This document shows, one piece after another, positions 1 to 5,830 of a stretch of DNA of 6,604 nucleotides. The stretch lies in the NCBI GenBank assembly GCA_029946075.1, contig JAQSDT010000135.1, positions 1 through 6,604 on the forward strand, written 5' to 3'. The position numbers and the translations under genes were made by a program. Source of the stretch: a bacterium (lineage in GTDB: Bacteria; Pseudomonadota; Alphaproteobacteria; Rhizobiales; Xanthobacteraceae). Every line of letters begins with the position of its first letter. The stretch's first letter is position 1. The notes under the pieces were generated by a model. That model was given only the letters and a program-made list of their open reading frames with translations. It did no database searches and was not told where the DNA came from.

Positions 1-164
1 AGCTGGCGGCAGGGGCCGCACCACGGCGCCCAGAAGTCGATCAGCACCGGCTGGCGCTTCGATTCCTCGATGACGTCCTTCACGAAGGTCTGGGTGGTGG
101 TGTCCTTGATCAGATCGGCCGCGGCTTGCGGCGCGGGGCCGCCGCCCTGCTCAATTATCGTCAC
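1..164 (-). CDS. Thioredoxin-domain protein (CnoX/YbbN-like), N-terminal part only
   Basis: Only the first 54 codons are present; the gene runs off the left edge. The start is a GTG (complement of 162-164) preceded by a GAGG-type ribosome binding site with a 5-nt gap. The peptide begins MTIIEQGGGP and reaches DFWAPWCGPC, so the redox pair is C49/C52 in a classical WCGPC motif. Classical TrxA has its first Cys near residue 32; the roughly 17 extra N-terminal residues fit the longer alphaproteobacterial CnoX/YbbN proteins, where a thioredoxin domain is followed by TPR repeats and acts as a redox-active holdase for cytosolic proteins. That TPR part lies outside the window, so a plain thioredoxin remains possible. 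The thioredoxin domain itself is certain. The gene is divergent from the tRNA and the hydrolase gene. Confidence 0.88.
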   Translation of the reverse strand, partial: MTIIEQGGGPAPQAAADLIKDTTTQTFVKDVIEESKRQPVLIDFWAPWCGPCRQ

Positions 165-601
165 GGTGTCCTCGCCTGATGTCTTGCGGAGTTGTCCCGA
201 AAATCCGGCTCGTTCTAGCACGGCCGGGGCCGAAGTTCTCATCCGCTAGATGGCGGTCAGGGGCGCAAAATTCAATCGGCCCGAGTGACGCTGGCCGTGG
301 GTTGAAGTCCAGGGGGGACGAAAGGTCTCACCCGGCGTTGGCCAGGGAGGGGGGCCATCGATTCGAGCCGATCAGCCGGGAATTTTGTCCCGCCGGGGCA
401 TGTATTTGCGCCCGGGTTCCCGGTCGGGGCATCCTGGGGTCAATATGCGCCGTTTCGGCATTGTTTGGCGTCGATTCGACCCTATTTGTTAACGGAAGCG
501 GCCTATCCAATGCCGTCAGATGGCGTTCGGACTGTTGCATTCACGGTCCGCATTTGGCATAGGTCTGCCGTTGCCGGCGAGCGATCGCCGCCATCTCGGA
601 T
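165..601. other. 437-bp intergenic stretch, no credible gene
   Basis: This separates the GTG start of the thioredoxin gene from tRNA-Gly. Open frames cross it on both strands, but none has a good ribosome binding site or recognisable composition, and the longest (plus, 179-562) gives an Arg/Gly/Ser-rich peptide like no family I know. It should hold two divergent promoters. For the tRNA the best I find is TTGCAT (535-540), 17 bp, CATAGG (558-563), which is weak. For the thioredoxin gene, a CTAGAA-like minus-strand -10 near 213-218 has no convincing -35. A short hairpin, CGGGA/TCCCG (377-392), is the only clear local structure. Confidence 0.6.
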
Positions 602-676
<75 letters not shown>

Positions 677-710
677 GATTTTTCTGAATTGGCAAAGCTA
701 TCAATCGATC

Positions 711-743
711 GACAGGCCGCCTTTGGGCGGCCTTGTCGTTTTT
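711..743 (+). terminator. Intrinsic terminator after tRNA-Gly
   Basis: An 8-bp GC-rich stem AGGCCGCC (714-721)/GGCGGCCT (726-733) closes a TTTG loop. GACA/TGTC can extend it by about 3-4 bp with one bulged T. The stem is followed by GTTTTT (738-743). It lies 35 nt past the tRNA CCA end and 120 nt before the next start codon, so it isolates the tRNA from the downstream hydrolase gene. Confidence 0.88.
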
Positions 744-770
744 GGCCGTCTTTTCGTTTTCAGCCCCTGC

Positions 771-804
771 CGGTGTGAACCAGTTCGCTTTCTAAAGCGC
801 ATGA
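771..804. repeat. Possible remnant of a rhizobial dispersed palindrome
   Basis: CGCTTT (786-791), CT, AAAGCG (794-799) is a perfect short inverted repeat. It is flanked by GTGTGAACCAGTT (773-785) and by GCATGA. The words TGTGAACC-GTT and AAAGCGCATGA resemble parts of a short palindromic repeat I recall as frequent between genes in rhizobia, so this may be a shortened copy. It could instead be a regulator site for the gene at 866. Confidence 0.25.
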
Positions 805-865
805 CGCGTGCAATGCTGCAACACCGGAAGTTGTATCTTCCCATTATTGCACTGCGAGGCCAGCC

Positions 866-3181
866 ATGGGCCGCAAGATCATTCTTCTGTCCGACGGGAC
901 CGGCAATTCCGCCGCAAAAGTCTGGCGCACCAATGTGTGGCGGACCTTCGAGGCGCTCGATCTTTCCGGCAATGATCAGGTCGCGCTGTACGACGACGGG
1001 GTCGGCACCTCCTCGTTCAAGCCGATGGCGATCCTCGGCGGCGCATTCGGGCTCGGCCTGCGGCGCAATGTGATCGCGCTCTACAAGTTTGCCTGCCGCA
1101 ACTATCGCAGCACCGACGACGAATTGTTCGGCTTCGGGTTCAGCCGCGGTGCTTTCACGATCCGGATCGTGATGGGGCTGATCGACAGCCAGGGCCTGGT
1201 TCAGGCCGAAAGCGAGGCCGAGCTGCACAGCCTCGCCAGCGCCGCCTACCGCGCCTATCGCAGGGACCGCTACCATAGCCTGAGGCTCGAAACGCCTTAT
1301 CAATGGCTTCGCAACAAGTTCGGCCCGGTCTATCCGCCCAGGGTGGTTCACCGCAACGTCAGGATCAGATTCGTCGGTGTCTGGGACACGGTGGCCGCCT
1401 ACGGCATGCCGGTCGACGAGATGACGCGCGGGATTCACCAGTATCTTTGGCGGCTCGAATTGCCGAACAACCGGCTGTCCGCCAGCATCATGCGGGCGTG
1501 CCAGGCGCTGGCGCTGGACGAGGAACGCACCACGTTCCATCCGCAGCTGTGGGACGAGACCGGCGGCACCAATGGCAATGCCGCGGCGCCCAATCCGGCT
1601 GGTCAGCGTTTCATCAGGGACGAGCGTATCAGCCAGGTCTGGTTTTCCGGCGTGCACACCAATGTCGGCGGCGGCTATCCCGACGACGCGCTCGCCTACA
1701 TTCCCTTCGTGTGGATGATCACCGAGGCCCAGCGCTGCGGGCTGAAATTCAAGTCGGATTACGCCGGCCTGCCGCCGAGCCCCGATCACATGATCGCCGA
1801 CCCCGACACGTTCAAGAACGCGGTTTCGAAACGCGACAAGGACGGGCGGCTCTACGATCCGCGCAAGGGCCTCGGCGGCTATTACCGCTACGGGCCGCGC
1901 AAGCTGGTTCCGTTTCTCTATCCCGAAATCAGGAAGCAGGAAGACGACGAGGTCGGCGTCGGCATCGCAAAGATTCACGAAAGCGTCTTCCGCCGCATCG
2001 ACAATTACGCGCACGCCTATGCGCCGGTAGGGCTTCCGCCCTACTACCGCGTCGTCCGGGAAGACGGCGAGATCGTATCGCCCGACAAATTCGCGATTGC
2101 GCCGGCGACCACGCCGTTCGAGCCGAGTGCGGCGGCCGCACAACGCGCGCTGGCGCAGGAGTACGTCTGGAACAAGGTGTGGCTACGCCGCATAGCCTAT
2201 TTCGCGACGGTCGGCGCGACCTTGTGGATGGTGACGTTCCCCCTCACCAGCAGCGCGCAGCGCTACGATGAATTCACCAGCCCGATCCGCGGAATTTCCG
2301 ACTTTGTCCGCTTCGTCGGCGGCTTTCTTCCCGGCTTCGCGTCGACATGGGTGGATGGCTTTGCGCGCGCGCCGGGCTGGTTCCTGTTCCTGGCCGGACT
2401 TGTCTCGGCGTTGCTGTACGCATCCGCGCGGATTGCAGGCCAGACCTCGAACATGATGGCGACGATCTGGCGCAAGGCGCCTGAGGCTCCATCAGGGCTT
2501 CCGGACAACTGGATCTACCACCTGCGCAGCAATTCACTCTACATCGGTTTCCACGAGGGCCTGAAGCGGAAGGTCGCGCCAGCCTTCTTCGCGGCGATGT
2601 TCCTCTACCTCGGCTTCGCGCTCATCAGCCGACTTTCCTACAACGCGCTGGATGTCGCCGGCTTTACCTGCGTGCACCGCGACACCGACCCAAAGCCCAT
2701 GACGCTCAACGTCAACCAGTCCGCGCGCATCGAGTTCAAGGCCTCGGAACTCTGCAAGGCCACGGGAGTCCTGCTGCAGCACCGCGGCCGCTATCTCGTG
2801 ACCGTTCAACCGGGCGAACGCTGGTTCAGCGGCGTGACCCGGATCGGCACGCCGGTCGGCGGCTTCTCCGTCAAGGAGCAGCCGCAATGGTACGAACGCA
2901 TCTATCTGTCGCTGTTCGTGCCGCTGCGGCGCGAGTTGTTCAAGGACTGGTCCCGTATCGTGCTGCGGTACGGCAATGTCGGCGGCGAAGAGGATTCCTA
3001 CGATCCGGACCCGTATGACGACAGCATCCAGTTTCCCGTCAAGCCAACCATCACGCCCAACGGCAAGGAAGAGTTGTTCGTCTTCGTCAACGACGCCGTG
3101 ATCGGCTTCCCCTGGCTCTATGATCTGTTCTATCGCAACAACAGCGGAACTGCCGTGTTGACGGTGACACGAAAGAGGTGA
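866..3181 (+). CDS. DUF2235 (Tle1-like alpha/beta hydrolase) membrane-anchored protein
   Basis: 771 aa. The ATG at 866 has GAGG (856-859) 6 nt upstream. The N-terminal domain (about 2-400) is the DUF2235/Tle1-like alpha/beta hydrolase fold: SDGTGN at 9-14, nucleophile elbow GFSRGAF with Ser93, FVGVWDTV with Asp174, and GVHTNVGGGYPD with His264. These are plausible catalytic or family-conserved residues. There is no signal peptide. Three hydrophobic segments follow, at about 443-463, 503-523 and 571-590. The rest (about 600-771) is predicted soluble and beta-rich, has two cysteines (C602, C630), and ends in a lectin-like pattern with VNDAVIG and RNNSGTAVLTV. With three membrane spans and a cytosolic catalytic domain, the tail would be periplasmic (inference). 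Characterised Tle1 proteins are type VI secretion phospholipases, but no secretion genes are near and the membrane anchor argues against export. The substrate is unknown. The gene is monocistronic, between a terminator and a convergent operon. Confidence 0.93.
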   Translation: MGRKIILLSDGTGNSAAKVWRTNVWRTFEALDLSGNDQVALYDDGVGTSSFKPMAILGGAFGLGLRRNVIALYKFACRNYRSTDDELFGFGFSRGAFTIRIVMGLIDSQGLVQAESEAELHSLASAAYRAYRRDRYHSLRLETPYQWLRNKFGPVYPPRVVHRNVRIRFVGVWDTVAAYGMPVDEMTRGIHQYLWRLELPNNRLSASIMRACQALALDEERTTFHPQLWDETGGTNGNAAAPNPAGQRFIRDERISQVWFSGVHTNVGGGYPDDALAYIPFVWMITEAQRCGLKFKSDYAGLPPSPDHMIADPDTFKNAVSKRDKDGRLYDPRKGLGGYYRYGPRKLVPFLYPEIRKQEDDEVGVGIAKIHESVFRRIDNYAHAYAPVGLPPYYRVVREDGEIVSPDKFAIAPATTPFEPSAAAAQRALAQEYVWNKVWLRRIAYFATVGATLWMVTFPLTSSAQRYDEFTSPIRGISDFVRFVGGFLPGFASTWVDGFARAPGWFLFLAGLVSALLYASARIAGQTSNMMATIWRKAPEAPSGLPDNWIYHLRSNSLYIGFHEGLKRKVAPAFFAAMFLYLGFALISRLSYNALDVAGFTCVHRDTDPKPMTLNVNQSARIEFKASELCKATGVLLQHRGRYLVTVQPGERWFSGVTRIGTPVGGFSVKEQPQWYERIYLSLFVPLRRELFKDWSRIVLRYGNVGGEEDSYDPDPYDDSIQFPVKPTITPNGKEELFVFVNDAVIGFPWLYDLFYRNNSGTAVLTVTRKR

Positions 3182-3210
3182 GACGCGGTCGCGCCGGGAA
3201 GGCGTTAGTC

Positions 3211-3297
3211 CGTAGGATGGGTGGAGCGAAGCGATACCCATCATCTCGCCAAACGCACCGGCATTGATGGGTATCGCTGCGCTCCACCCATCCTACG
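3211..3297. repeat. Long inverted repeat (REP-like), 33-bp arms
   Basis: The left arm 3211-3243 and right arm 3265-3297 are reverse complements with one mismatch in 33 positions; the spacer is 21 nt. The arms begin CGTAGGATGGGTGGAGCG. It lies 29 nt past the hydrolase stop and 7 nt before the stop of the convergent reductase gene, so both transcripts could end in a very stable hairpin, although neither side has a T-run. The arm sequence matches a class of dispersed intergenic palindromes I recall from Bradyrhizobium and relatives. Copy number cannot be tested from one window. Confidence 0.9.
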
Positions 3298-3304
3298 AAG
3301 ATCG

Positions 3305-4225
3305 CTACCCTCGCTGCTTTTCATACGCCTTGAGATGCGTGTAGGCGATACGCAGCTTCGGCACCGGAATCTTGGCCGCGTCCGCACGGGCGACGAGATC
3401 GCCGATGACGTGGTCCGCCTCGACCGGCAGCCCCGCCCGGAGATCCCTGAACATCGAGGCCGTCATCGGCGAGCCTTCTGATGTCAGCAATCCGCTGGTG
3501 CGCTGGAAGAACGGTCCGCTCGGGGCGTGGCCCGCGGCCTTCGCAATCCCGCTGCACTCGTCGAGCATGCCGAGCAGGAAATCCTTGCCGCCGGTGGCCG
3601 CCAAAATATTACCGACCGATGTGCGCATCAGGCAGGTGGACGCCGCGAGCGATGCCAGGAACACCCACTTCTCCCACATGTCCTGCATGATGTGTTCGCT
3701 CGCCGCGGCGCTGCAATTGCCTGTCGTGAACACCTTTGCGATCGCCTGCACCCGCGCCGACATGGTGCCGTCGCGTTCGCCGAAATTGAGCGACTGCATC
3801 GGCGCCAGCTGAACCACCTCGCGGGCCTCGTTCAGCGTCGCGGCGATGGCGCAGAGGCCGCCCAGCACGCGCTCGGGTCCGAATTTCTGGTCGAGGACGT
3901 TGAGGTGCAGCATGCCGTTGAGCAGCGGGATGATCGCCGTGTTGGGGCCGACAGCCGGCGCAAACGACTTGATGGCGTCGTCGAGATCGAACGCCTTGCA
4001 GCTCAGCAGCACGACGTCGAATTGCTCCGACAGCCTGTCGGCCTGAACTGTCGGCGGGTTTTTCAGCGTGACGTCGCCGCCCGGGCTCTTGATGACGAGG
4101 CCGGCGCTCGCAAGCTCCGAAGCGCGCTTCGGCCGCACCAGAAAGGTGATGTCGTTTCCGGCCTGCAGCAGCCTGCCGCCGAAATAGCCGCCGATGGCGC
4201 CGGCGCCGACCACGAGAACGCGCAT
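3305..4225 (-). CDS. 2-dehydropantoate 2-reductase family protein (ApbA/PanE-like)
   Basis: 306 aa. The start at 4225 is chosen because the Rossmann motif begins at once (MRVLVVGAGAIGGYFGG, glycines at 7, 9, 12) and AGGGA lies 8-9 nt upstream. An in-frame ATG at 4321 would overlap the preceding gene and add 32 unrelated residues. Family features in order: an NADP-binding N-domain, CKAFD (76-80), LLNGM with Asn103, WEKW with Lys186 (aligning by my reading with E. coli PanE catalytic Lys176), and SMFRDL with Ser257 and Glu269 (PanE Ser244/Glu256). The PanE pantoate-contacting Asn180 and Asn184 appear as Leu190 and Ala194. PanE reduces ketopantoate to pantoate in pantothenate synthesis. The changed pocket and the setting suggest a paralogue reducing another 2-keto acid, so no symbol is given. 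It is the last gene of the minus-strand block, 58 nt after the SDR-like gene. Confidence 0.93.
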   Translation of the reverse strand: MRVLVVGAGAIGGYFGGRLLQAGNDITFLVRPKRASELASAGLVIKSPGGDVTLKNPPTVQADRLSEQFDVVLLSCKAFDLDDAIKSFAPAVGPNTAIIPLLNGMLHLNVLDQKFGPERVLGGLCAIAATLNEAREVVQLAPMQSLNFGERDGTMSARVQAIAKVFTTGNCSAAASEHIMQDMWEKWVFLASLAASTCLMRTSVGNILAATGGKDFLLGMLDECSGIAKAAGHAPSGPFFQRTSGLLTSEGSPMTASMFRDLRAGLPVEADHVIGDLVARADAAKIPVPKLRIAYTHLKAYEKQRG

Positions 4226-4283
4226 GGTGGTATTCCCTTTTGTTATTGTTCTTCCGAAGCGGGGATTGCTCCCGCCCGCCTCT

Positions 4284-5021
4284 TTACCACTTCTCGCCGA
4301 ACGGTCGAATCTCCAGTTCAAACGTCCAGGCGCTGCGCGGCTGCTGGTAAAGCTGCCAGTAGGAGGCCGCGACCGACGCCGGCGGCATCAGCAGGTCCGG
4401 GTTGTCGAGGGCTTCCTTGCCCCAGAGCTGTTCGCGGCGCTGTCGGACCCAGGCGGTATCGACGCCGGAATCGATGATGAGATGCGCGACGTGGATGTTC
4501 TTCGGCCCGAGCTCGCGCGCCATCGACTGCGCCACGGCGCGCAGGCCGAACTTGGCGCTGGCAAAGGCGGCAAAACCGCTGCCGCCGCGCAACGACGCGG
4601 TCGCGCCGGTGAAAAAGATATTGCCCTTGCCGCGCGGCACCATCAGCCGTGCGGATTCGCGGCCCGCAAGGAAGCCGGCCCAGCAGGCCATCTCCCAGAC
4701 CTTGCGGAATACGCGATCGGTGGTTTCCAGAATCGGAAAATTGACGTTGGCGCCGACGTTGAAGATGCAGACTTCCAGCGGCGCGTGCGCGTCGGCGTCG
4801 TTGAGGAAGGCCGCGACCTCGTCTTCCTTTCGGGCGTCGAGCGTACGCGCGACGATCGAGCCGCCGGCGGCCTCGATTTCCTTGACCAGCGGCTCCAGTT
4901 TGGCGCCGTCGCGGCGGCCGGCAAAGACGGTGAATCCCTCCGCGGCAAATTTCTTGGCGATCTCGCCGCCGATATAGTCGCCGGCGCCGATCACGGCGAC
5001 TGTTGCGTTACGTTTTTGCAT
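4284..5021 (-). CDS. SDR-like oxidoreductase lacking the catalytic Tyr (SDR_c10 type)
   Basis: 245 aa. ATG at 5021 with GGAG (complement of 5030-5033) 8 nt upstream. The Rossmann start is VAVIGAGDYIGGEIA: Gly12/14/18 resemble but do not match the classical TGxxxGIG. N88-V-G replaces NNAG. The active-site YxxxK is FASAK, Phe153 to Lys157, and no Ser sits at the usual place about 13 residues earlier (Ala140, in TGATAS). The remaining fold signals are present: GGSGFAAFASAKFGLRAVAQ, then ELGPKNIHVAHLIIDSGVDT in place of the PG loop. This combination matches my memory of the SDR_c10 subgroup, whose members keep Lys but have Phe for Tyr. It probably binds a dinucleotide; whether it catalyses hydride transfer is open. 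It lies between the isomerase and reductase genes, probably in one transcript, with a structured repeat just upstream. Confidence 0.92.
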   Translation of the reverse strand: MQKRNATVAVIGAGDYIGGEIAKKFAAEGFTVFAGRRDGAKLEPLVKEIEAAGGSIVARTLDARKEDEVAAFLNDADAHAPLEVCIFNVGANVNFPILETTDRVFRKVWEMACWAGFLAGRESARLMVPRGKGNIFFTGATASLRGGSGFAAFASAKFGLRAVAQSMARELGPKNIHVAHLIIDSGVDTAWVRQRREQLWGKEALDNPDLLMPPASVAASYWQLYQQPRSAWTFELEIRPFGEKW

Positions 5022-5052
5022 TTCAGTTTCTCCGTCTCTCCGGACTCTCTTC

Positions 5053-5134
5053 CGTCATTCCGGGATGGTCCGAAGGACCAGACCCGGAATCTCGAGATTC
5101 CGGGTTCAATGCTCCGCATTGCCCCGGAATGACG
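5053..5134. repeat. 82-nt structured repeat able to fold as a four-way junction
   Basis: The outer stem CGTCATTCCGGG (5053-5064) pairs perfectly with 5123-5134. Inside it are three hairpins separated by single unpaired bases. They are TGGTCC/GGACCA with loop GAA (5066-5080), a perfect 24-bp palindrome centred on CTCGAG (5082-5105), and CAATGC/GCATTG with loop TCC (5107-5121). The element fills the gap between the isomerase stop (5142) and the SDR ribosome binding site (about 5033), so it is probably transcribed inside the operon. Its outer sequence resembles a dispersed palindrome I recall from Bradyrhizobium genomes. Possible roles are transcript processing, stabilisation or attenuation. Confidence 0.9.
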
Positions 5135-5141
5135 CGTCGCG

Positions 5142-5747
5142 TCACGTCCCCGAAACCATTTCCTCGACTTCGCGCAGCTGCTCCTTGCCGAAGAACATTT
5201 CCTTGCCGACGAAGAAGGTCGGCGAGCCGAACGCGCCGCGCTCGACCGCGGCCTGCGTGTTCTCGATCAGCTTCGCCTTGACGTCGGCGTCCTGCGAGCG
5301 CGCCAGCAGCTTTGCGGCATCGAGACCCGACGACGCCAGCGCCCTGGCGGCGATTTCGGGATCGTCCATCTTCTTCGGTTCAACCCACATGTGATGATAG
5401 GCGGCCTCGACATATTTCTCGAACACGCCTTCGAACTGCGCCGCGACCGCCGCCCGCATCAGGTTCAGCGTGTTGACCGGGAAATGCGGGTTCCAGGTGT
5501 AGGACTTGACGCCGAAACGCTTCAGGAAGCGCTCGGTCTCGATCGCGTGAAACTCGCGCTTGTTCTTGACGCCGGCGAGCGTTTCGGCCGGCGACCTGTT
5601 GTTGGTGGCCTTGAAGATGCCGCCGAGCAGCACCGGGACATAGTCGAACTTGACGCCGGTACGCTTTTCGATGGCCGGGATCGCCTCATGGCTGAGAAAG
5701 GCGTTGGGGCTGCCGAAATCGAACAGGAATTGCGGATTGGTAGTCAC
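5142..5747 (-). CDS. 2-hydroxychromene-2-carboxylate isomerase family protein (DsbA fold)
   Basis: 201 aa, a normal length for the family. The start is GTG (complement of 5745-5747), with GAGGGAG just upstream (GGAG at 5754-5757, 6-nt gap). The thioredoxin fold with an inserted helical domain begins QFLFDFGSPNAFL; Ser13 is where DsbA has its first Cys and corresponds to the catalytic Ser of NahD-type isomerases and kappa-class glutathione transferases. The cis-Pro loop is GAFGSPTFFV with Pro176, followed by EMFFGKEQL as in relatives. Members use glutathione to isomerise 2-hydroxychromene-2-carboxylate in naphthalene breakdown, but many genomes carry homologues outside any such pathway, and no dioxygenase or aldolase genes are visible here. 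The true substrate is therefore uncertain. It is the first gene of the likely operon with the SDR-like and reductase genes. Confidence 0.93.
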   Translation of the reverse strand: MTTNPQFLFDFGSPNAFLSHEAIPAIEKRTGVKFDYVPVLLGGIFKATNNRSPAETLAGVKNKREFHAIETERFLKRFGVKSYTWNPHFPVNTLNLMRAAVAAQFEGVFEKYVEAAYHHMWVEPKKMDDPEIAARALASSGLDAAKLLARSQDADVKAKLIENTQAAVERGAFGSPTFFVGKEMFFGKEQLREVEEMVSGT

Positions 5748-5760
5748 GGCGATCTCCCTC

Positions 5761-5790
5761 GTGCTTTTCGGCCATTCTGGCCGAAGGCAC
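5761..5790 (-). promoter_or_regulatory. Leader hairpin abutting the isomerase ribosome binding site
   Basis: TTCGGCCA (5767-5774) and TGGCCGAA (5778-5785) form a perfect 8-bp stem with a 3-nt loop. GTGC/GCAC (5761-5764/5787-5790) extends it across a small internal loop. On the minus strand it ends directly before the GAGGGAG site (5754-5760). It has no U-run, so it is unlikely to terminate the upstream gene. It could stabilise the mRNA 5' end or affect ribosome access. Confidence 0.5.
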
Positions 5791-5800
5791 CGGGCGCGTC

Positions 5801-5826
5801 TACTATATTATGACGATCGTAATATT
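5801..5826 (-). promoter_or_regulatory. AT-rich palindromic promoter/operator candidate for the isomerase operon
   Basis: In otherwise GC-rich DNA this patch holds ATATTA (5805-5810)/TAATAT (5820-5825) and an overlapping perfect 8-bp palindrome ACGATCGT (5813-5820), a layout typical of TetR-family operators. On the minus strand, CATAAT (complement of 5807-5812) or TATAGT (complement of 5802-5807) could be a -10 box; no good -35 is visible at the right distance, as expected if an activator or an unusual promoter is used. It lies between the MATE stop (5831) and the isomerase GTG (5747). No regulator gene is in the window. Confidence 0.4.
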
Positions 5827-5830
5827 GTGA

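Noticed and set aside
179..562. 127-codon plus-strand frame in the intergenic gap
   Set aside because: There is no ribosome binding site, it starts only 15 nt from the divergent GTG of the thioredoxin gene, its composition is Arg/Gly/Ser-rich, and it has no recognisable domain.
701..2143. 480-codon minus-strand open frame opposite the hydrolase gene
   Set aside because: It lies antisense inside a well-supported gene, reads as Arg/Asp/Pro/Ala-rich repeats of charged residues typical of the opposite strand of GC-rich coding DNA, and matches no family I know.
866..3181. Type VI secretion effector and immunity module
   Set aside because: The DUF2235 domain invites this call, but there is no VgrG, PAAR, Hcp or adjacent immunity gene in the window, and the protein has internal membrane spans.
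3221..3481. Small frames beginning MERSDTH on both strands
   Set aside because: They start inside the two arms of the inverted repeat, which explains the same N-terminus on both strands; they then run into the reductase gene or the hydrolase gene in the wrong direction.
4262..4283. Possible terminator between the SDR and reductase genes
   Set aside because: Only a short GC stem near 4258-4274 can form, with no following U-run on the minus strand, so it does not separate the two genes convincingly.
4226..4321. Upstream ATG (4321) as the start of the reductase gene
   Set aside because: It would overlap the SDR coding end and add 32 residues before a Rossmann motif that normally starts at the first residues; the ATG at 4225 has a ribosome binding site.
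3527..5132. Long plus-strand frames (316 and 312 codons) across the minus-strand operon
   Set aside because: They are shadows of the reductase and SDR genes; the minus-strand products have clear Rossmann motifs at their starts and good ribosome binding sites.
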